A stretch of DNA of 26,942 nt from an uncultured Alistipes sp. GTDB lineage: Bacteria > Bacteroidota > Bacteroidia > Bacteroidales > Rikenellaceae. How positions within the stretch are numbered: the first letter of the stretch is position 1; every line of letters starts with the position of its first letter. The notes under the pieces are model-generated. The model saw nothing but the letters and a program-made list of their open reading frames with translations, did no database searches and had not been told where the DNA came from. Location of the stretch: positions 1 through 26,942 of the forward strand of contig URRP01000032.1 of NCBI GenBank assembly GCA_900550375.1, given 5' to 3'. Shown one piece after another: positions 1 through 8,100 of this stretch. The translations under genes were made by a program, and so were the position numbers.

Positions 1-11
1 AGCATGAACAC

Positions 12-48
12 AACGGTCGGCCCATTCGGGGCCGGCCGTTTTCGTTTT
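12..48 (+). terminator. Rho-independent terminator of an upstream gene
   Basis: A GC-rich inverted repeat (12-23 pairing with 29-40, one T-G wobble, 5-nt loop) is followed by a T-rich tail (39-48). It faces a plus-strand gene that lies outside the window. Confidence 0.75.
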
Positions 49-62
49 CGGCAAAAGAATCT

Positions 63-70
63 TATCTTTG
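63..70 (+). promoter_or_regulatory. Putative -7 box (TATCTTTG) for the C1 peptidase gene
   Basis: TATCTTTG matches the Bacteroidota TAnnTTTG -7 consensus. The -33 position is only T-rich, with no clean TTTG. It would give a leader of about 135 nt before the ATG at 211. Confidence 0.55.
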
Positions 71-86
71 CTGCGGCTAAACTTTC

Positions 87-195
87 CGCTTGGACAGGCG
101 CCGCTTGGACTAAACCGGACGGGGAATTCCTCCGGTGCGGGAATCTTCCCTGCCGATGAAGAGACCTTTGTTTTACGATCGGCTCGCAAGAGCCG
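87..195 (+). promoter_or_regulatory. Structured 5' leader of the C1 peptidase gene
   Basis: The leader holds a 9-bp direct repeat CGCTTGGAC (87-95 and 102-110), an inverted repeat ACCGGA/TCCGGT (114-119 with 131-136) enclosing the palindrome GGAATTCC, and a perfect hairpin CGGCTC-gcaa-GAGCCG (180-195) ending 15 nt before the start codon. No T-run follows the last hairpin, so it is not a normal terminator. A role in controlling translation or transcript stability is only an inference. Confidence 0.3.
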
Positions 196-210
196 GACTC
201 AGTTCGACCT

Positions 211-1608
211 ATGAAAAGAATCGTGCTTATCGGGGCTTTTGCCGTATCGTCCCTGCTGCCTCTCGGGGCGCAAAACGACGGCGGGATCAGCGACGGAATG
301 CTGCGGCAGATCCGTGCGGCCTATCAGGATACGCCTGCCGATCGGGCGCTGCGCAATGCGATCTGCAACAATGACATCCGCAAACTGGTCGTCAACCAGC
401 CGAATCAGGGCGGGATGGAGACCTATTTTTCGCATAAGGTTCCCTCGAAAGGCGTCACCAACCAGCAGCAGTCGGGGCGCTGCTGGCTCTTTTCGGGACT
501 GAACGTCCTGCGGGCCCGTATGATCGCACGTTATGAACTGGGGCCGTTCGAGTTCTCGCAGAACTACTGTTTCTTCTGGGATCAGCTGGAGAAGGCGAAT
601 CTCTTCCTGCAAGGGGTGATCGATACGCGCGATAAACCTCGCGAAGACCAGATGGTCGAGTGGTTGTTCAAGCATCCGCTCAGCGACGGCGGACAGTTCA
701 CCGGTGTGTCGGATATCGTGGGTAAGTACGGGCTGGTACCCAAGGAGACGATGCCCGAAACATACAGCAGCGAGCATACTGCTCAGATGGCCAATCTGCT
801 GAAGCTCAAGTTACGCGAATATGGACTCGACCTGCGCGAAGCAGCCCGTGGCGGAGTGAAGAAGGCCGAACTCGAAGACCGCAAGACCGAGATGCTGGGC
901 GTGATCTATCGGATGCTGGTGCTTAATCTGGGCGAGCCGCCTGTCCGTTTTACATGGACACGGTGCAATGCCGAGGGCAAACCGGTTGATACGCGCGAAT
1001 ATACGCCCAGATCCTTCTTCGAGACCTATGTCGCCGACGATCTGGAGGGCAATTACATCATGCTGATGAACGATCCCACGCGCGACTACTACAAATGTTA
1101 CGAGATCGATTACGACCGTCATGCCTACGACGGCCGCAACTGGACCTATGTCAATTTGCCCGTCGAGGAGATCAAACCGATGGCCGTCGCGTCGATTCGG
1201 GACAGTACGATGATGTATTTTTCGTGCGACGTGGGCAAATTCCTCGATTCGGGACGCGGGCTGCTCGACGTCGACAATTTCGATTACGAGTCGCTGATGG
1301 GTACGTCGTTCGGTATGGACAAACGCCGTCGCGTCGAGAGTTTCGCCAGCGGATCGAGTCATGCCATGACCCTGATGGCCGTCGATCTCGATGCCGACGG
1401 GCAGCCGAAGAAGTGGATGGTGGAGAACAGTTGGGGACCGACGAACGGCTACAAAGGCCATCTGATTATGACCGATCGCTGGTTCGACGAATATATGTTC
1501 CGCTTGGTGGTCGAGCGCAAGTATGTGCCGCAGCACGTGCTCGATATTCTCGAACAGAAGCCTGTCCGCCTGCCGGCATGGGATCCGATGTTCGCCGATG
1601 AAGAGTAA
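211..1608 (+). CDS. Secreted C1-family (bleomycin hydrolase/PepC-like) cysteine peptidase
   Basis: The product (465 aa) is a papain-fold aminopeptidase of the C1B/bleomycin hydrolase family. The first 20 residues form a hydrophobic signal peptide, so it probably acts in the periplasm or at the surface, unlike cytosolic PepC. The oxyanion Gln and nucleophile lie in NQQQSGRCWLFSGLN (Q85, C91). The other catalytic residues are His384 in GSSHAMTL and Asn406 in VENSWG, so the full triad is present. The length is typical for the family. The ATG at 211 is chosen because it directly precedes the signal peptide. Substrate is unknown; peptide scavenging or processing is inferred. The gene is monocistronic, with its own promoter (63-70) and a palindromic terminator after it. 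Confidence 0.93.
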   Translation: MKRIVLIGAFAVSSLLPLGAQNDGGISDGMLRQIRAAYQDTPADRALRNAICNNDIRKLVVNQPNQGGMETYFSHKVPSKGVTNQQQSGRCWLFSGLNVLRARMIARYELGPFEFSQNYCFFWDQLEKANLFLQGVIDTRDKPREDQMVEWLFKHPLSDGGQFTGVSDIVGKYGLVPKETMPETYSSEHTAQMANLLKLKLREYGLDLREAARGGVKKAELEDRKTEMLGVIYRMLVLNLGEPPVRFTWTRCNAEGKPVDTREYTPRSFFETYVADDLEGNYIMLMNDPTRDYYKCYEIDYDRHAYDGRNWTYVNLPVEEIKPMAVASIRDSTMMYFSCDVGKFLDSGRGLLDVDNFDYESLMGTSFGMDKRRRVESFASGSSHAMTLMAVDLDADGQPKKWMVENSWGPTNGYKGHLIMTDRWFDEYMFRLVVERKYVPQHVLDILEQKPVRLPAWDPMFADEE

Positions 1609-1633
1609 GCCGGATGCAGGTATCCGGTCGTAA

Positions 1634-1667
1634 ACAGCCCCGTCGCAATCGATTGCGACGGGGCTGT
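1634..1667. terminator. Bidirectional terminator between convergent genes
   Basis: A perfect 34-bp palindrome (1634-1650 against 1651-1667) lies between the plus-strand C1 peptidase gene and the minus-strand peptidase-like gene ending at 1688. It can form a very stable hairpin from either strand. There is no clear T-run on the plus side (TCTGTGTG). Confidence 0.75.
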
Positions 1668-1687
1668 CTGTGTGTCGGCTGCTGCCT

Positions 1688-2101
1688 TTACTTGCGGCAG
1701 ATGCGGCGCAGTATCGCCAGCGGGTAACGGCGCAGCGGGCGAAGGCGCATCCAGCGCTCGGCCAGCCACAGATGCACGCGGCCGCAGTCGACGGTGCCGT
1801 AGACCCGATCGCGGGGCATCGTCTCCGTTGCGACCGTATTGCCGTCGCCTAACAGGGTCACGCGGCCGTCGGCGACGTCGAGGATACGGTGAACGACGAA
1901 ATGGCCGTTGTCGGTTTCTCCCAGTACCACGTGTCCGCGCCGCAGGTCGCCTGCACGCAGCGGGCGCAGCGTAATGCGGCTGCCGCTCTGGAAAAAGGGC
2001 AGCATACTCTGCCCCAATACACGGACGGTGACCTCGCGTCCTGCGAGCAGCTGGTCGCGGGCCTCCGAGAAGAGCAGGCGGTTGGAGACGGCGCGTTTCA
2101 T
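1688..2101 (-). CDS. S24/S26-like (signal-peptidase-fold) protein
   Basis: The product (137 aa) has the core of the S24/S26 serine peptidase fold. The motif GQSMLPFFQSG (Ser32) matches the signal peptidase box with the catalytic Ser. FVVHRIL (His71) is at the position where S26B enzymes (SipW/Sec11 type) use His instead of Lys, and LLGDGN (Asp86) resembles the third box. No hydrophobic anchor is seen, so it appears soluble, unlike normal signal peptidases. The start is the ATG at 2101, which overlaps the stop of the upstream kinase gene as ATGA, pointing to translational coupling. It is the last gene of the exporter-kinase-peptidase operon. A role in processing a small exported peptide is an inference. 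The Ser/His/Asp pattern is visible, but activity is not proven. Confidence 0.8.
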   Translation of the reverse strand: MKRAVSNRLLFSEARDQLLAGREVTVRVLGQSMLPFFQSGSRITLRPLRAGDLRRGHVVLGETDNGHFVVHRILDVADGRVTLLGDGNTVATETMPRDRVYGTVDCGRVHLWLAERWMRLRPLRRYPLAILRRICRK

Positions 2102-2988
2102 CGGCTGCCGAGTGTCGTTTCGAACGAAAGCCGCACCGCCGCAGCGTCGGGCAGGCACTCCAGCTGATAAACCGGTACGCGGGCGATCAGCTGCGAGAGC
2201 GTATTGCAGATATTGTCCTGCAAGCGGCCATCGTAGGCGAATGCCGGCGGACACGAGGGCAGCAGTGCGCCGATGGCCTGAATGACGGGAAGCCGCGCGA
2301 TCCGGTTGTACGGGGCCTGTTTCAGACGTATGAAGGCGGCGATGGGGTAGCTTTCGTTGCGGTAGCAGGGCGTCTTGCCGCTCCATGGCGATCCGAAAAC
2401 GGTCGGCACGTCCTCGACGATGCGCACGATCGGCGAGTCGTCGTTGAGCAGCTGCGCGCCGAGAATATGTTCGCGCCACAGGCGCGTGTGGGTGCTCTTG
2501 CCGGTTCCCGACTCTCCCAGAACGAGCACGGCGCGTCCTGCGTGTACGACGACCGACGAATGGACGGCGATGCTGTGCGGATTGTGGGCGATGCCGAAGA
2601 GCATCCACAGTCCGAATCGCAGCAGCGACGGATCGGGCCGGCTTGCGGCTGCGACGTTGCTCCGCACGAGCGGATCGCCGTCGGCCTTGACGAAGAGGAT
2701 CGGAGGTTGTCCGGGCGCGGTCATATAAAAGAGATAGCCGCCGTCGTAGCGTCCGAAGCGGCAGTCGGCGATCGCCTCGTCGAAATCGAAGCGGTCGAGT
2801 TCGCGGTAACCGGTGAAGTCGCCGAGTGTCAACGGCTCCGCGAGCGATAGCCGGATGAGCGGGTCCGCCGCAGCGTCGTAAGGTGTTTCAAAGGGTTTGA
2901 ATCCGCTGAGTCCGCCTCCGCGTACGAGGTCGGCCGCGAGCCCCCCCCCTTCGGTACGAATCAGGTCTTGTGCTACGAGATAGTCCAT
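2098..2988 (-). CDS. HPr kinase-like (HprK/PEPCK-fold) P-loop protein
   Basis: The product (296 aa) is a nucleotide-binding protein of the HprK/PEP-carboxykinase-like fold. The P-loop GESGTGKST is at residues 158-166, preceded by VHSSVVVHAGRAVLVL, and followed by LLNDDSPIV (Asp183-184, metal/catalytic acids) and GSPWSGK, as in HprK-like kinases of Bacteroidota and in lasso-peptide kinases. The N-terminal ~130 residues are not like classical HprK. No HPr gene is nearby, so carbon regulation is unlikely. It lies 3 nt after the ABC exporter gene and overlaps the next gene by 4 nt. This context suggests modification or handling of an exported peptide, which is inferred. The coding strand has a run of nine G at residues 14-16, a potential frameshift hotspot. 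Confidence 0.8.
   Translation of the reverse strand: MDYLVAQDLIRTEGGGLAADLVRGGGLSGFKPFETPYDAAADPLIRLSLAEPLTLGDFTGYRELDRFDFDEAIADCRFGRYDGGYLFYMTAPGQPPILFVKADGDPLVRSNVAAASRPDPSLLRFGLWMLFGIAHNPHSIAVHSSVVVHAGRAVLVLGESGTGKSTHTRLWREHILGAQLLNDDSPIVRIVEDVPTVFGSPWSGKTPCYRNESYPIAAFIRLKQAPYNRIARLPVIQAIGALLPSCPPAFAYDGRLQDNICNTLSQLIARVPVYQLECLPDAAAVRLSFETTLGSR
2941..2949 (-). repeat. Nine-base G homopolymer inside the kinase gene
   Basis: Nine C on the plus strand are nine G on the coding strand. They encode Gly14-Gly16 near the N terminus. A tract this long near the start of a gene is a classic substrate for slipped-strand mispairing. Confidence 0.95.
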
Positions 2989-2991
2989 TGT

Positions 2992-4704
2992 CTATTCTGT
3001 TTCTTCTCCCAGAGTGATGATGCGGTCGCAAAAGTCCAGTGAACTTTCACGGTGGGCGATGACGACGATCGTCAATTCGCGGTTGCTCTCCGACAGCTCT
3101 TCGATGGCGCGGTTGATCCGCTCTTCGGTGCGGTTGTCGAGCGCCGAGGTCGCTTCGTCGAAAAAGAGGATGTCGGCCTGTTTGTAAAGCGCTCGGGCGA
3201 TGCCGAGCCGCTGACGCTGTCCGCCCGAGAGCCGGCAGCCGCATTCGCCGATCGGGGTCTCCATCCCCTGCGGCAGCGTGTCGATGAACTCCTTGAGCTT
3301 GGCCGTCTCCAGTGCCTGTTCCACCCGCTGCCGGTCGATCTCGGCGGGATCGCAGCCCAGCGCGACGTTCTGTGCGAAGGAGCTGTCGGTGATGAAGACC
3401 TGTTGCGAAACGTAGCCGATCGTATTCTGCCAGTGGCGGCGGTTCGCTTCGTCGAGCGGCCGTCCGTCGATCGTGATACGGCCTGCCGTGGGGCGGTAGA
3501 AGCCCAGCAGTATATTGAACAACGTCGTTTTGCCGACGCCCGACGCACCCCGTATGCCGATGCGCTCACCCTTGCGGATCGTGAGCGACAGATCGTGCAG
3601 TACGTCGCGCTGGGGGGCGTCGTCGAAGTGGAACGAGAGTCCTTCGATGCGGATTTCCCGTTCGAAAGTCATGCGCTCCTCTGTCGAGTCGATCCCGACC
3701 TGCGTGTCGTAGAGACGCGCCTCGTGCAGCACGTCGATCGTGTAGCGGTTGTACCGCAGTGACGTCCACGCCCCCATGATGCTGCGTACCGAGGGCATGA
3801 TGCGCAGCGCAGCAACGGCGAAGATGCCGAACAGCAGCTTCATCTGCGTGTTGTCCGTACCGGCGCAGAGAGCCACGAGTACGGCCATGCCGATGGCCAG
3901 ACCCACCTCGGTGAACATCGAGGGGAGCGTGGCGATGGTGGCATTGCGCTGGCGCACGCCGATGATCTCGTCCATCGACCGGTCGAAGCTGCGGAGCATC
4001 ATCGAGTAGGCGCCTGCGATCTCCAGATCGGCATAGCCACGGAAGGTTTCGATCACGGTGCGTGATTTCTGCCGCTGTGCACGGTTCTCCTCTTCGCCGT
4101 AACGGTTCAGGCGTTTGCGCACCAGATCGTAATAGAGCGCCACCGACGGTACGAAGATCACGAGCGTCAGCAACGCGACGAGCGGATTGTAAACCGTCAG
4201 CGATCCGAAGAGCAGCGCGAAGAGCACGGCTTCGCTGGCCATCGCGGCCACAGGCATCAGTACGCCCGTGACGAAGGTGAGGCAGACGACGTTGACGTTG
4301 CGTGCCAGAATCGCCGAGTTGGAACTCTTGATGAACCCCAGCCCTCGGTTGTGGTAGTCGATGTAGAGCCGGCGCGAAAGTTCGCGGTAGAGGTCGTAGA
4401 TGAAGTTGCGTTCGACTTTGTATAGCGCCAGATTGACGAGGCTTTTGAGCAGAATTACCGCCACGACGCAGATGCAGACCGAGAGGATGAATGTGCGGTC
4501 ACTCGTGAACCCGCCGAAGTCGTAAATCGCCGCCAGCCATCGGTTTGTGTGGATGCCCTCCGTGTCGAGGATGATAATCAGCACGGGAATCAGTACGGCC
4601 AGCCCTGCGAAGTTCAGCAGTGCGCGTGTAAAGACGCAGAGCGTCACCCACAGGCTTCGCCGGCGGAATCGGGGCGGGATGATATCGAGAAACGGTAGGT
4701 TCAT
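2992..4704 (-). CDS. ABC exporter, fused membrane and ATPase domains (MsbA-like)
   Basis: The product (570 aa) is a half-transporter with an N-terminal six-helix membrane domain (about residues 15-320) and a C-terminal ATPase. The ATPase has Walker A GASGVGKTT (Lys392), signature LSGGQRQR (from Leu492) and Walker B ILFFDEATSALD (Asp516-Glu517), so it looks active. There is no N-terminal C39 peptidase domain. The frame is open for 37 more codons upstream, but those translate a promoter-bearing DNA repeat and are out of character, so the ATG at 4704 (MNLPFLD) is chosen. The gene heads an operon with the HprK-like and S24/S26-like genes. Substrate is unknown: lipid or lipid-linked glycan (MsbA type) or a peptide is possible, and the neighbours favour a peptide. 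Confidence 0.88.
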   Translation of the reverse strand: MNLPFLDIIPPRFRRRSLWVTLCVFTRALLNFAGLAVLIPVLIIILDTEGIHTNRWLAAIYDFGGFTSDRTFILSVCICVVAVILLKSLVNLALYKVERNFIYDLYRELSRRLYIDYHNRGLGFIKSSNSAILARNVNVVCLTFVTGVLMPVAAMASEAVLFALLFGSLTVYNPLVALLTLVIFVPSVALYYDLVRKRLNRYGEEENRAQRQKSRTVIETFRGYADLEIAGAYSMMLRSFDRSMDEIIGVRQRNATIATLPSMFTEVGLAIGMAVLVALCAGTDNTQMKLLFGIFAVAALRIMPSVRSIMGAWTSLRYNRYTIDVLHEARLYDTQVGIDSTEERMTFEREIRIEGLSFHFDDAPQRDVLHDLSLTIRKGERIGIRGASGVGKTTLFNILLGFYRPTAGRITIDGRPLDEANRRHWQNTIGYVSQQVFITDSSFAQNVALGCDPAEIDRQRVEQALETAKLKEFIDTLPQGMETPIGECGCRLSGGQRQRLGIARALYKQADILFFDEATSALDNRTEERINRAIEELSESNRELTIVVIAHRESSLDFCDRIITLGEETE

Positions 4705-4710
4705 GTGTGA

Positions 4711-4743
4711 CAAAGATACGAAAAAGCCGAGCGCAAAAGCAAA
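4711..4743 (-). promoter_or_regulatory. Bacteroidota-type promoter of the ABC exporter operon
   Basis: Read on the minus strand, TTTG (4743-4740) is followed by a 21-bp spacer and TATCTTTG (4718-4711). The -7 box ends only 6 nt before the ATG at 4704. The promoter lies in the gene-proximal unit of a tandem repeat. Confidence 0.75.
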
Positions 4744-4842
4744 TTTATTTGGATTTTGCCGAGGCGTAGTATCTACGGCGCAGCCAAAGAACGAAAAAGC
4801 CGAGTGCAAAAGCAAATTCAGTTGGATTTTGCCGAGGCGCAG
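4711..4842 (-). repeat. Two tandem copies of a promoter-bearing ~74-bp repeat
   Basis: Two adjacent units (4711-4784 and 4785-4842, the second truncated) share the blocks GCCGAGnGCAAAAGCAAA and GGATTTTGCCGAGGCG. On the minus strand each unit ends with a -33-like TTTG and a -7-like box. The unit next to the gene keeps TATCTTTG, while the distal one reads GTTCTTTG. Related units occur in the opposite orientation at 8434-8586. Confidence 0.85.
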
Positions 4843-4894
4843 TCTGTCTGAGCGGGGTTTGTCCTGTGCAATAACCCTGTGCCCTGTTTGAAGC

Positions 4895-5092
4895 AGTCTG
4901 TCATCCAGAGGAGGGCTATATGTTCTTTCGTTGTCATCCTGAGGAGCACTGCATGTGCGACGTGAGGATCGACCGATCGGGAACGGCAGCGAGCAAAAAG
5001 CGGAAGATTCCCGCGCTTCACTTCGTTCCGCTCGGAATGACCATAGTCTGTCATCCAGAGGAGGGCGTCAGCCCGACGTGAGGATCGACCGA
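4895..5092. repeat. Mosaic of short dispersed-type intergenic repeats
   Basis: This covers most of the rest of the 450-bp gap between the exporter gene and addA. A 22-bp sequence beginning AGTCTGTCATCC occurs identically at 4895-4916 and 5045-5066. CGACGTGAGGATCGACCGA occurs identically at 4958-4976 and 5074-5092. Between them, a block starting TGTCATCCTGAGGAGC (4932-4947) and ending TTCCGCTCGGAATGAC (5027-5042) has imperfect inverted ends, like the short non-coding TGTCATnCTGAG-type repeats common in bacterial intergenic regions. No gene was found here, and no clear terminator for addA is seen in 5093-5154. Confidence 0.7.
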
Positions 5093-5154
5093 ACTGTCTT
5101 ACAGAGCGAACCGATTCTCATGATATTGTTTCAAACAAACGTGGCGAAAAACGG

Positions 5155-8100
5155 TCAATTGCCGATAGCTACGATTCGTTCCATCCGCACATACCACAGA
5201 TACCCCTCTACCTGTGCATATCCGATCTCGTGCAGCAGGTCGATGTATTCGCCGAGCTGCCGCCGGTGGTCGGGATTCTCGCGAAGGCCGAATTTATAGT
5301 CGACCACCACGGCGTGCCCCTCTTTCACCATCACGCGGTCGGGACGGCGGATCGTTCGTTCGGAGGCCTGCTCGCGGCGCGTGCGCCGGATTCGTATGTG
5401 GTGGGGAACGATAATCTCGTTCTCGTTGCGCACGATGTTCCACCCGCCGTCGAACCACCCGGCCACGAGCGGGTCGTCGAACTGGCGGCCGATGGCGGCC
5501 GTCAGCGCGTCGGCTTCGGCCGGCGAGAGTTCGGCGTCGGCGACCGCACGGCGGACGTTGTCGGCGATCTCCTCCCTCGTCGCCGCGTTTTCGAAGGCGC
5601 GGTGCATCAGAATGCCGAGGTTGCGCGGCGCGAGTTCCACCTCCTCGCCCTGCTCGAAATACCGATCCGACGGAAGCCGCAGCCGCAGATCGGGCACGGT
5701 CGTGGGATAGTCCTCGAGGATGACGTGCTGCGGACGTTCCGCCGCGCTTACCGCTTCGGGTTCGGGGGCGGCCGCGACGCCGAATTCGAACGTCTCGCCT
5801 GCGTCGGTGGCCGTATAACGGCCCGAAGTGCCGCCGAGCCGTGCGATGTCGGCGTCGTGTTCGAGACTTTGCAGCAGCAGCGATCCGACGTTGGCGCCGC
5901 GCTGCGACTGCGGAATGAAGATGCAGAGCACTTCGACGGCGCGTGTCAGCGCCACGTAGAGCAGATTGATATTGTCGACGTGCGAGTAGACCAGCTCGCG
6001 GTAATAGGACTCCGAGAAGAGCGATTCGCCCATCGTCTTTTTATACCGCACCGGAAACTCGCCGAGCTCCGCCAGCGGCGACCCTTCCTCCGCGATGCGC
6101 GGTACCGCCCAGACGACGTTGTTGACTCCGCCGCCCGTCTTGGGATCGAGCGGCCAGTTGCAGTAGGGGATCAGCACCACCTTTTTTTCAAGTCCTTTGG
6201 CCTTGTGGACGGTCATGATCTCGATGGTCGATTCGCTCTCGTCGACGCTGAGTGATTTGGCAGCTCCCTGCTCCTCCCACCAGTCGAGGAAGAGCGGGAT
6301 GTCGGCCACGCGGCCTGTCGAGAAGCCGATGATCTGTTCATGGAGGGCTTGCAGATAGGCCGTTTCGCCGTTTCGGCGGTCGAGTCCGTAATGCATGACC
6401 AGCTTTTCGAAGGCCTCTTCGGGCGACAACAGCCGGATCGTGCGCAGAAAATCGGCCTCCTCCGGCGGCAGCTGCGCATCGAACGCACGCCCCAGATAGC
6501 GGTTGTAGAGAGCCTTGCGGATCGTGTCGTGCTGTTCGACCGACAGATGGAGCACCGCCGCCACGAAACCGCTTACGGGGGCGCGGCCGATGACGAGGGC
6601 CTCCTGCGTCATGATGTCGAAGCGGTAGCGCGGATCGTCGTTGCGTCGTTTGAAGTCGAGCAGCTGCTCGGCCACGCGCGCACCGTCGTTACGGCCTCGC
6701 ACGAGGATGACGATCTCTTTGGGGCGGAACCCTCGGTCGATCGTCTCCTTGATCCGTTCGATCAGCGGCGGCTCTTCGGCGAAGGTCTCGATGCGAATGT
6801 ACCCTTCGTTGCGGCTCTGCTTGCAGGGCCGTTGCGTATGTGTGCCGTAAGCGTCGGCGAGCGTGCGTCCCAGTTGTGCGGCGACCGGGGCGGCGATAGC
6901 TCCCTTTTCGACCCCTTCGTCGAGCGTACGGCGCAGGGCCGCGCTGTCCGTCTCCACGACGCGGTCGATAATAAGATTGTTGAAGTTGACGATACCGCGC
7001 AGACTGCGCCAGTTCTCTTCGAGCGGTTTCACCTCGACGTTGTCCGCCCCCAGCGCCTCGACGGCGCCGCTGTGGAGAATGTTCCAGTCTCCGCCCCGCC
7101 AGCGGTAGATCGACTGCTTGATGTCACCCACCAGAAGCACCGACGTCTGTTCGCTCTGCGCCATGGCGTTGTGCAGCAGCGGCAGGAAGTTCTGCCACTC
7201 CTTGACCGACGTGTCCTGAAACTCGTCGATCATGAAGCGTTCGAAGCGGTTGCCGACCTTCTCGTAGATGAACGGCGCGTCGTTGCGGCCGATGAATTTC
7301 GAGAGAATCTGCTTGGTTTCGGAGAGGAACATTACGTTTTCTTCGTCGCATAGCTGGCGCACTTTGGCGTAAAGGTCGGTCAGCAGCGCGAAGCTGCGGT
7401 AATTTTCGCGCAGCAGGTCGGCCGTATTCCACAGCGCGGCGTTGCTGTCGTAGAACGTACATAGTTCAAGGAGCAGGGGTTGCAGGTGCCGTGCCGCCGC
7501 TGCGGCTGCCTCTGAGGCACCTTTCGCGCACCACCCCTCGGTTGAAAGGCTGCGGGCGTATACCGTATCGCTGGGACGTTTGATAATCCCCTCGGCAACC
7601 GTGCGGAAATAGAGCGCAAAAGAGCGGCTTTTTCCGGCATAGTCGGTCGGCGAGACTCCTGCCTCATCCATGAGGCTAATCGCCTGTTCTCCAAGTTTTT
7701 GAAATTGCTTTTTTGAAGCGATGCTTCGGGAGGTGATGTCGTTTACCAACCGTCCCAGAGCCTCTTTGTCGCCGGCTACGGCCAAGGCATCGCGGTTGCG
7801 TTCCTTGAACAGCTCGTCGCCCAGCGCGAGGATGCCGTCGCGGATGTCCCATTTGGCGCCGTCGTCGATACGCTCCTGCACGAAATCGGTCAGCCAACGC
7901 TGCAACTCGGCGTCGGAGGTGATCTGTTCGACGAGCGCATCGGCGCTCTTGGTCAGCACCGATACGGTTTCCAACTCGATGTTGTAATTCAGATCGATGC
8001 CTAGTTCCTTGATGAAGGCCCGCAGGATGCGTTGGAAAAAGCGGTCGATCGTGAGCACCGTGAAGCGCGAGTAGTTGTGCAGAATACGGGTGCGGGCGGT

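Noticed and set aside
2098..2988. HPr kinase for carbon catabolite control
   Set aside because: The P-loop fold fits, but there is no HPr or PTS gene, and the N-terminal part and the operon context differ from true HprK.
4705..4815. A 37-codon extension of the ABC exporter
   Set aside because: It also translates repeat DNA and lies across the -7 box; MNLPFLD is the natural start.
4818..5054. Small frames in the repeat mosaic before addA
   Set aside because: They lie in duplicated non-coding repeats with no start signal or recognisable domain.
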